Below are positions 56,069-64,000 of a stretch of 64,000 nt of DNA, one piece after another. Where the stretch lies: assembly GCF_002878395.1 (NCBI RefSeq), contig NW_025842280.1, positions 68,928-132,927 of the forward strand. Reading direction: 5' to 3'. Position numbers and translations under genes: made by a program. Source of the stretch: Capsicum annuum. Lineage: Eukaryota > Streptophyta > Magnoliopsida > Solanales > Solanaceae. The first letter of the stretch is position 1. Each line of letters starts with the position of its first letter. The notes under the pieces were generated by a model. The model did no database searches and had not been told where the DNA came from. It saw nothing but the letters and a program-made list of their open reading frames with translations.

Positions 56069-58354
56069 TGTAAGACCCATAAGATCTTGGCTTAATATAG
56101 CTTACTATTGCATGTTAAGGGGTCCAAGAGTTAGAAAATTTTACTAAGTGTTAGGACTTAGTTATTTCCAAAGCTCATTAAACTTTGATGATTTTATTTT
56201 CAATCTTCCCGACCTCATAATGTTAATTTTAAGTTGATTCATGATCGGGGTTGTCAATAGTACATCTCGGGTGAGTTTTGAAATTTTTAAACAAGTGTAG
56301 GGGTGTGTTTGGATCACCATAATAGTAGCAAAACCAGGATAATCCCACGATGCGCCCTCCAGTACACTGCTAGGGATGCCCGTGGCAGAGCCCGTAGCGT
56401 GAGGGTCAGGCCGGCGATCTAGAGCCCGCGACGTGTGTCCCATCGCCTGGCCTTTATTTTTCTAGCTTTTGTTCTCATTTTTGAAAGGGAAATTGGGTCT
56501 TTTCCCTTCACCCAATTGGTCTATAACATGGGATTGAGGGTCCCAAAAGCATAATTTGTCATCTTATTCACAAAATTCTCTCAAAAAAAAACATTCTCTC
56601 TCAAAAACAAACCCTAACCTCTTCAAAAGAAATAGGGTATTCAAGCTTAATTTTTAAGAAAATCATCAAGAACCATCACAAATTCATCAATTAAGGTATG
56701 CATGATGTTCATCCAATGGCCCTTTTCACCCATAGAGTCCAAGAATCCATCTGTGTTATAAACTATGAAATTACATGTTTATGATGAATTATCAGCATGA
56801 ATTTTTTTTATGAATCTTTATTAGACATTATGTTAGAAGTCATTTTTCATGGGAATTAACCCTTAAACGTTTGAATGATGATATTTTCATAATAAATGCT
56901 TGGCTCATGGTTTTATAATTAAAGCTATGTTATTACTACATGTTTAAATTATTCCCATGCTTTAATTCATGACCCCCATATGTTTGATGAAATGACTAAG
57001 TATTGAATTTGGAATAATGATCCCCTTTTTATGGTTTCAAACCTCTCATGTGTTCCTATTGTTATTCCATTGAGTCCAGGAAAGTTATGAATACCCGTTA
57101 CTTAGGTTTTTACATAGTTTAAGTATTTATAGAACGATTTTAGATAAACCATGAGCATCGTCATTCAGTTAGTTAATATGATTAGTTGTTAGTTTAGTTA
57201 AACATAGTTCAGTCCAAATATTAGTGTTAGTTCAGTTAGGAGTAGGATTTAGCACCAAGAGAACATGGGGGCTCAACCATCGATTAGGACTGGGTCCTTA
57301 GTAGCAGTCCCTAAGTTCTAGAACTACGTAGCCAGCATAGCATTATGAGATGTTATCTGCCAGTTTAGGACTGACAATCTCCTAAGGGTTACCCACCAGT
57401 GTAGGACTGACTCATTAGTCTTTTAGGATAGTAGCTTAGTGGATACACACATCGATTGTTAGTACTCATGGTACAGTACTGACAGCCTTCCAACTAGGGT
57501 AACAAGTTGGACCCCAATTAGCTCAGATTGGGGAAACTCAGTTAGATAATACTTCCCACAGTCTCAGTTTAGTATCCAGTAAAGAATTCTGTTTGGGTAT
57601 GCTTGACCATAGCATATAGTTTATCACTTATTCAGTTATCAGATTTTAGTATTTTAGTTTACAAAATATTTCAGTATTATGTTATATGCTTGGTCATGCA
57701 TTCTCTGATTTTACAGATTTAACATATATTATGTATCAGTTATCTCAAGTTATTTAGTCAACTATTATCTCATCCTATTCAGTCAGTTAATATTTCATGC
57801 ACATGAACCTTTGTATTTTAGCCTAACCTTATCTTATATACTAGTACATTTAAAGTACTGACCGCATATTTTCTTTGTCCTATAATGTCTTATATCATAC
57901 GTTCGAATGCTCATTTTCTAGAACGCTCTTAGACTGTTCAGCCTATTAGCAGCAACAGTTGTGGTGAGTCCTCATATGTCGAGGACATATTATGTTATTT
58001 TAGTATTCCCGTATTTCTTTTTAGTTAGTTTATTTTGGAGTTCTTTGGGGCCTGTCCCATCAACTATTCAATTAGTTTAGAGGAGTTCAAACATGCATTC
58101 AGTCAGTTAGATGCTCAGTTGGTTTTATCAGATATTTTCAGTTATTTGAACACATTTTGATAAGTATTTTAGTATCCAATTTTACATTATCTTACCAATA
58201 TTAAAACCTTATGGCATTGTCAGTTACTTGCACACATATGTATTTTGTTGCTTCATGCACTATTCACAGTAGGTACCAGTTCATGGGTTAGCTTATGGTC
58301 ATTTGTGACCATAAGAACGTTGACACGTCTAGGGGGCAGCCTCAGGTCGTGACA
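56069..58354 (+). repeat. 3' LTR of element E (2286 bp)
   Basis: It follows the polypurine tract CCCAAGGGGGTGATAT, starts TGTAAGACCC and ends GGTCGTGACA. Donor-like AAG|GTATGC has its intron side from 56696; the hairpin is at 57324-57340. Confidence 0.88.
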
Positions 58355-59072
58355 GATTTCTTATTCAGATGTATCAATCTAATCATGACCAAGAATTCTT
58401 TTCTTCCTAATGTTATTAGAACTTTTTACAAAGTGTGTTGAAGAACTACTCCAGATGAGTATAAGATTTTAGTATAATTCAACCCGTATAACAGGAATTC
58501 AATTTAGTAGTCAGACAGACAAGTTCATGTGGTTTCTTGATATTTTGATTTAGTCTTACAATTTGAAGTTTCATGAGTATGGTATTTCCAAGAGGTAATT
58601 TGTTCGCATCTATGTAAATTGTTAATTCTTTTTAGTTTATGCATCATGTTTTAGATTTAGATATTCAGTCATGATTTAGTTTGTAAGTGCCTCGTGTATC
58701 ATCTCAATCTTTCCTTAGTATTTAAGACAAGTTAGTATCATTCGGGGGACGAATAATCCCAAGGGGGGGATGTTGTAATATCCAGAGTTTTCATGTCCTA
58801 AACCTCTCAACTTCTCTTCACGAAACCAGATCCACCCTGAGGTAATGGTTACTTACAAGTTGACTCTCTCATATCTATATCAGCCTTATAACCATTCTCA
58901 TGTCACAACACCTATTCACAAAATTAGTTTAGTTCAGGTATCATGCTCAGACTCATTTATACAATCATGTTCCAAGTCATGTATGTTCAGTATATGTTCT
59001 CAGTTACCTTAGTATAGTACTCTCAGTCTAACCAGTCTCATTCGAGGACAGATAATCCCAAGGGGCAGATAT
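58355..59072 (+). other. Internal region of element C, 3' part: two polypurine tracts and a foreign LTR start
   Basis: 58355-58760 shows no domain. At 58761-58770 a polypurine tract (AAGGGGGGGA) is followed at 58774 by an LTR start resembling element G's (TGTAATATCC..TTCATGTCCTAAAC) for about 50-60 bases. The sequence then switches to the 3' end of another gypsy element ('ctgaggtaatgg..'), with its own tract (about 59059-59070) before C's 3' LTR. It is a mosaic of at least two families. Confidence 0.65.
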
Positions 59073-62048
59073 TGTAATACCCTATACTATTCTTAGCTTG
59101 ATTCAACTTTTAGTTGCATTCTTAAGGGTCTTGAGGCTTCAAATTTTAACTAAATTTTGGACTTAGTCATCTTCAAGACCCTAAAGCTTCGAGAATTTTT
59201 ATTTTGACCTTCTCGAACCCAGGACATTATTTTTTGAGTTACCTCATGTTCAGGGATGTAAGAAGTATGCTTCAGGGGAGTTTTGGATTTTTCAGATAAG
59301 TTTTGGGGCATGTTTGGATCATGGAACCAGTGGGTCACCGCAATAGGCCCGCGACACGACATTAGTCCTAACCGCATCCAATCGCATCGCGGTAAAAGTG
59401 TTGTGTCTAGTTCTTTATTTATAGTTGAATAAATGTTTCATGATCTTTTTCCAAGTGTGTGATGTTCTTCTGAGGTGAAAAATATTCGTACGAATCACTT
59501 ATAACAAAGTTGAGCTAAGAGCCTTTGATTCGGCCAAATTTTGGTATTCGATTCTACAAGGATCAACTTTGAACATGTATAACTTTTTACTTATGTGGAA
59601 GTTTTCGGCTCAAGACCCACCATATTATATATAATTGAATTAGCTTTCCAATGATACCAATTTTTCCTTAATCTGATACCCTAATAAAAAGTTATGGTTA
59701 TTTTTGTTAAAACCAGTAAGCTACCGCGATACGACTGCATCACGGTGATGTAGTTGTGTCCAGTTTTTTTATTTAAATGACTGAGGGGAAATTGGGTATC
59801 CCCCCCCCCCTCAATCCAATCATTCATAGCATGACTTGAGCATCAGCTAAGGCATACTTTTTCCCTGCTTCTCCAATTTTCCTCTAACGAAAACTCTTTT
59901 TTCTTTCTAAGAACAAATTCAATTCCTTTTTCCCTAAGGAATCAAGAGTCCAAGTTTCCCAAGTTCAAGAACCTTTAATAAAGCATCAAGAATTGTGTTT
60001 TCCTCTTAAGTTAAAAGCTTAAGGTATGTGGGGTATTCATTCATAGGCCCCCTTCACCCATGGAGCCCAAAAACCCTTTTTTATAATTAAAGAATGATCT
60101 TACTATCATTATGGTATTTTATATGTTCAAGAAATATTGAATTTTGTACTTTCATGGTGATTTAAATAAAATTTTTTCCATGTATGATCCCATGCAAGAT
60201 TTGATTTCCTCATTCTATGAATTTTAGTTTCCCATGTCTTACTCAAGTAAACTTCATGATTTGTTTAATACTCATGTTTAGAATATCCCATGTACATGTT
60301 CATACTTTCCATATATTTGATGAATAATAGCTCATGTCTTGGGTTGAACCGTGATTCAATACTACAGATTAAGTCTAAACGTCATGTTTTATGATCGTTC
60401 AGTGCTGGTGGGTTATGAACACCCGATATTGATGTGTTTTACATGATTTCTATTTTTCAAGTAATAAGATAGTCAGATCATGCTTTAGTATCATATTCAG
60501 AATACCATGATCATGTTGAGCATTATAAGTTTATATGTTTATAATTACCTCAGAATCCTTATGCACTGTTATTTTCAGAATACCACGACCTGAGCTTATC
60601 AATTATCAGTTATCAGTGCATGCACAAATTAGTATTTTCGTGTCTTTTAGTTGGGAGTAGGATTTAGCACCGAGTGAACCTAGGGATGGGGGTTAATCTG
60701 CCAGTTAAGACTGGATCCTTAGCAGCAGTCCCTAAGTTTCAGAACTACGTAGCCAGTGTAGGATTATGAGACATCACCGACCAGTTTAGGACTGACACTC
60801 TCTTAGGTGTCACTCATCAGTTAGGACTAACTCCCGAGTCTTTCGGGATATTAGCTTAGTGATCGCTCTAGTTTAGGTTTTACTCCAATGGCAATGATAG
60901 AACAACCCTCCTCAACAAGGGTCAGACATTGGACTCTATGATAGCTGACATGGTTCATGTCGGTTACATGATAGATCCCACCGTCTTAGTACAACAATTA
61001 GTATATATTCAATTCAAGTTTGCTTGACCAAAGCATACAAATTTACAGTTACTCAGTTATATAGATTTCAGTCTTTCAGTTTACAGATTATTTCAGAAAC
61101 ATGTATATGCTTGGTCTTGCATTCACAGATGTTACTTAAATTACAGTTGTTCGATCACACAAACATCGGTCATTTAGTTAATCAAATTTACTTAGTACTT
61201 GTTATGTTGGTTTTGTATGTTTATTCATTCATGCTCAGTAAATTTGTATATTCAAATCCTTGAGTTAAGTCAGTTTCCACCACATAGTTTCATACCCAGT
61301 ATTCATACGTCATCCTCAATACAGCTTCTACAACATATTCATCCCTACAAGAGAATGGCTTACATAATTTATGTTTTTACTGCCTTCTAGCTTACAAAAT
61401 TATTTTCAACTCATGATTTATAAATTCTCTATGATTTACAATTTTCACTTATAGTCATGTTTCAAATGTTTATTTCAGCAAATAACTTATATCCTTAGTT
61501 TTACACCATGTTTGAAATATTTTCATGATTTAGTGCATGTTTTTATATACTCATGACTTTCCAATGTACGGACCACACATATGTATTTGTGGCTTCATCC
61601 TTCAGAATGTAAGCACCATATGTTGCTCTTACACTAGGGTCTGATAATTTGTAGCTTTCAGCCATCAGGTAATAAGTTCTCCTATTTCGAGAACTTCAGA
61701 AAGTTGTAGATCATGTACTATATTTTTTATTTTCCATATGTATTGATTAGTGGTAGTTGGATGCATGTCCCAGCTATCTATAGTTAGTATAGTAGAGGCT
61801 TCATAGATGTCAGTCAGAGTCATAAAATGTAAATTTCAGTTCTCTCTTTAGTTTTATCAGATTGTAAATTTTTATTAGTTACATACTTATTCAGATTTTA
61901 TTATGATTATGTTTCCACACAGTAGAACTATCTATTTAGTATATCCTAAATCAGTTTCTCAATAGTATGCCAGTTCATGGGTTAGCTTGGGATCACTTGT
62001 GGTTCCAAGTATCATTTTACGACTAGGGGGTAGTCTCAGGTTGTGATA
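59073..62048 (+). repeat. 3' LTR of element C (2976 bp)
   Basis: It starts TGTAATACCC and ends TTGTGATA, with terminal CA mutated to TA, followed by TSD GGTTT. Donor-like AAG|GTATGTGGGG has its intron side from 60024; the hairpin is at 60745-60761. It is uninterrupted and is the reference that shows where B entered the 5' LTR. It lacks about 170 bases present near 39545-39720. Confidence 0.92.
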
Positions 62049-64000
62049 GGTTTATGTTTAGAGTATATATCTATGACTTTGCATATAGCTACCCCATTAG
62101 GTAATTCTTTAGTAGAGAATCATATATATAGACCGTGTCCAGTGACTATCCAAGATTTTAATACTTAGGTTGATCTGATTGTGTCGGACATGGTAAATTT
62201 TGATTTTATTCTAGGCATGGACTGGTTGTCTTCCTATCACACAATCTTGGATTTCTTTGCCAAAATTGTTACCTTAGCGATGCCTGACATACCTTGAGTT
62301 ATGTGGCTGGGTTCCGTTAGTAGTGCAACATTGGGAATTACTTCTTATATTTTGGCTCATAGACTGATATCGAGGTGTTATGAGTCATTCCTTGCTTATG
62401 TTTGGGATGTTAGTGTTGAGAGTCCATAGCTTGACTCCATTCCTATTATGTGTGAATTTCTTTATGTATTTTCAATCCTACCTGGCCTTCCTCCTGAGCG
62501 TGATATAGATTTTACTATTGACCTCAAGCTAGTTACCCAACCTATTTTTAGGGCTCCTTATCTTATGACTTCTACCGAGTTAAATGAGCTAAATAGTAAA
62601 CTTCAGGATTTTCATGGTAAGGGTTTTATCAGGCTGAGTGTTTCTCTATGGGGTGCTCTAGTTCTATTTATGAAGAATAAAAATGGTTCTATGCATATGT
62701 GCATCGACTACAAGTAGTTGAATAAGGTCATAATGAAGAATAATTATCGTATGCCTCGTATAAATGATTTGTTTGACCATTTTTAGGGTGCATCAATGTT
62801 TTCTAAGATAGATTTTATGGTCTTTTTACTATCAGTAAAGAGTTAGAACTGTGGATAACCCTAAGACAGCCTTCAGGACTAGTTACAACCATTATAAGTT
62901 CTTAGTGATGTCTTTTGGGTTGACTAATACCCCATGAACATTTAAGGATCTGATTAATTGTGTGTTTAAAACATATTTGAATTCCTCTATTATAGTTTTC
63001 ATTGATGAAATTCTAATATATTTAAAGAGTAGAAAGGGGCATGAGAAATATTTGAGGATTGTACACCACACTTTGAGAGAACATCAGCTTTATGCCATAT
63101 TCTCAAAGTGTAAGTTCTTGCTTAATTCTATAGCTTCCTTGGGACATGTTGTGTATAAGGGTGGTATTATTGTAAACCCAATATAGATTGAGGTTAGCCG
63201 TAGTTGGTGTAGGCCTATGTCACCTATTGAGGTTCATAGTTTCATCAGGTTCGCAGGTTTTTACAGGCGGTTTGTCAAGGATTTCTTATCCATAATAGAT
63301 CCTATGACTAGATTGACTAGGAAAAAAGTTCCATTTTAGTGGTATACATGTTGTGAGGTGAGCTTTCTGAAGCTCAAGGATTTGTTTACTTCAGCTCCTA
63401 TTCTGTCTCTTCCAGTTGATGTCATAGGTTTTACTATCTACTATGATGTATCTGGTATTTATTTAAGTAGTGTTCTAATGGAGTGGGTCCATGTTATTGC
63501 ATATGTATTGAGGTAATTGAAGTTTCATAAGTCCAACTACCCCACTGATGATTTAGAGTTGGCAGCGGTGGTGCTTGTGCTTAAGATTTGGAGGCATTAC
63601 TTTTACGGTGTTCACTATGAGATCTTCACCGACCACTGTATCCTTCAGTATATCATGACTAAAGTTAGCTTAATTTAAGTCAACATAGATGGATTGAGTT
63701 GCTAAAGGACTATGATATCTCTATTCTATATTATCTAGGAAAGGTGAATGTGGTATCAAACGCCTTGAGCTGGAAAGTAGTATGTATAAGTAGCTTAGAA
63801 TTCAATTCACTTTCACAGTGGTTGTTGGATTTTGACATCATGTCCTTATCTAACTTAATGGTTTGTTTGGATATTTCTAAGTCCAGGAGGATTATTGCCT
63901 GTGTTGAGGATAGATCTACCTTGTTAGAGCATATTTAGGGTGGTCAGTTTGAGGTTAGCATCTTTCATTATATTTGAGGAAAAGTGTATAAAGGTAAGTC
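62049..64000 (+). pseudogene. Element F, right part: protease, RT, RNase H, continuing off the right edge
   Basis: After TSD GGTTT the protease resumes (V-N-F-D-F-I-L-G-M-D-W-L near 62200). RT follows in the same frame with few stops to about 62790 (L-P-G-L-P-P-E-R-D-I-D-F; I-D-Y-K-stop-L-N-K, CAG to TAG). The palm near 63000 reads F-I-D-E-I-L: the second catalytic Asp is Glu. RNase H at about 63360-63760 (D-L-E-L-A-A-V-V; H-Y-F-Y-G-V-H). The window ends in the spacer before integrase. D-E alone would be expected to abolish polymerase activity. Confidence 0.85.

Larger units (their letters stand above)
48758..58354 (+). mobile_element. Element E: structurally complete Ty3/gypsy chromovirus inside element C
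   Basis: It has LTR (48758-51085), decayed primer site (about 51089-51101, TAATATCATAGC), gag, protease, RT, RNase H, integrase, chromodomain-like tail, polypurine tract (about 56056-56065) and LTR (56069-58354). The flanks are AATTC and GATTT, so a TSD is not convincing. By hand about 16 of the first 118 LTR bases differ. It interrupts the internal region of C. Stops and frameshifts occur in every domain. Confidence 0.9.
37488..62048 (+). mobile_element. Element C: complete LTR retrotransposon without recognisable gag-pol, host of B and E
   Basis: It is bounded by GGTTT at 37483-37487 and 62049-62053. Its LTRs are 37488-40200 plus 46431-46861 (split by B) and 59073-62048. By hand count about 15 of the first 110 bases differ between them. 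Without E, the internal region is about 2.6 kb (46862-48757 and 58355-59072), and I can identify no gag or pol domain. It is therefore probably a non-autonomous LARD-type element mobilised by a related chromovirus (inference). The 3' terminal CA has become TA. Confidence 0.85.

Noticed and set aside
48753..58359. Possible TSD of element E (AATTC / GATTT)
   Set aside because: Only three of five bases agree; not reported as a TSD.

Overview
The window is repeat-only plant DNA, very probably from Solanaceae or a close relative. The evidence is: (i) decayed copies of a solendovirus-like endogenous pararetrovirus (EPRV, Caulimoviridae), a type typical of nightshade genomes; (ii) a truncated SINE with the tail of the Solanaceae TS/SolS family, ending in TTG repeats; (iii) long-LTR Ty3/gypsy chromoviruses (LTRs 2-3 kb, methionine-tRNA primer site, chromodomain-like pol C-terminus); (iv) high AT content. 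I found no host gene, tRNA or rRNA. No gag or pol frame is intact, so all coding matter is listed as pseudogenes. The setting looks like old heterochromatin, perhaps pericentromeric (inference).

Layout. 1-3282: two minus-strand gypsy LTR pieces, the first with an internal direct duplication. 3283-7412: the 5' half of a plus-strand gypsy element (element G: LTR, gag, protease, start of RT). 7413-11085: non-coding AT-rich DNA with an LTR fragment, poly-pyrimidine and poly-purine blocks around TATTTGTA-rich DNA, a 26-bp minisatellite, a 5'-truncated SINE with target-site duplication (TSD), and a tandem duplication. 11086-14007: EPRV copy 1 (plus strand; RT fragment fused to capsid ORF, movement protein, protease stub). 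14008-28275: gypsy array LTR-internal-LTR-internal whose two internal regions share the same disabling lesions. 28276-36260: EPRV copy 2 (minus strand), covering more than one genome unit, with a 951-bp Mutator-like MITE and a 100-N assembly gap. 36261-64000: a nest of four gypsy elements.

Nest. Element F (36261-37487 and 62054-64000) is split in its protease by element C (37488-62048, TSD GGTTT). C is split in its 5' LTR by element B (40201-46425, TSD GTACC), and in its internal region by element E (48758-58354). By hand count, LTR divergence over the first 110-190 bases is lower for B than for C or E, which agrees with B being younger than its host.

Points of most interest. Both EPRV copies carry, after the movement-protein domain, a second retropepsin-like stretch with NTG in place of DTG, upstream of the canonical DTGA protease. 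A 17-nt hairpin with compensatory changes and a splice-donor-like site recur in LTRs whose ends otherwise differ, and acceptor-like sites sit just before two gag start codons, which suggests a spliced leader. The two EPRV copies form a 2.7-kb inverted repeat able to yield double-stranded RNA. The sequence next to the N gap is repeated on its far side and is probably an unmerged contig overlap.
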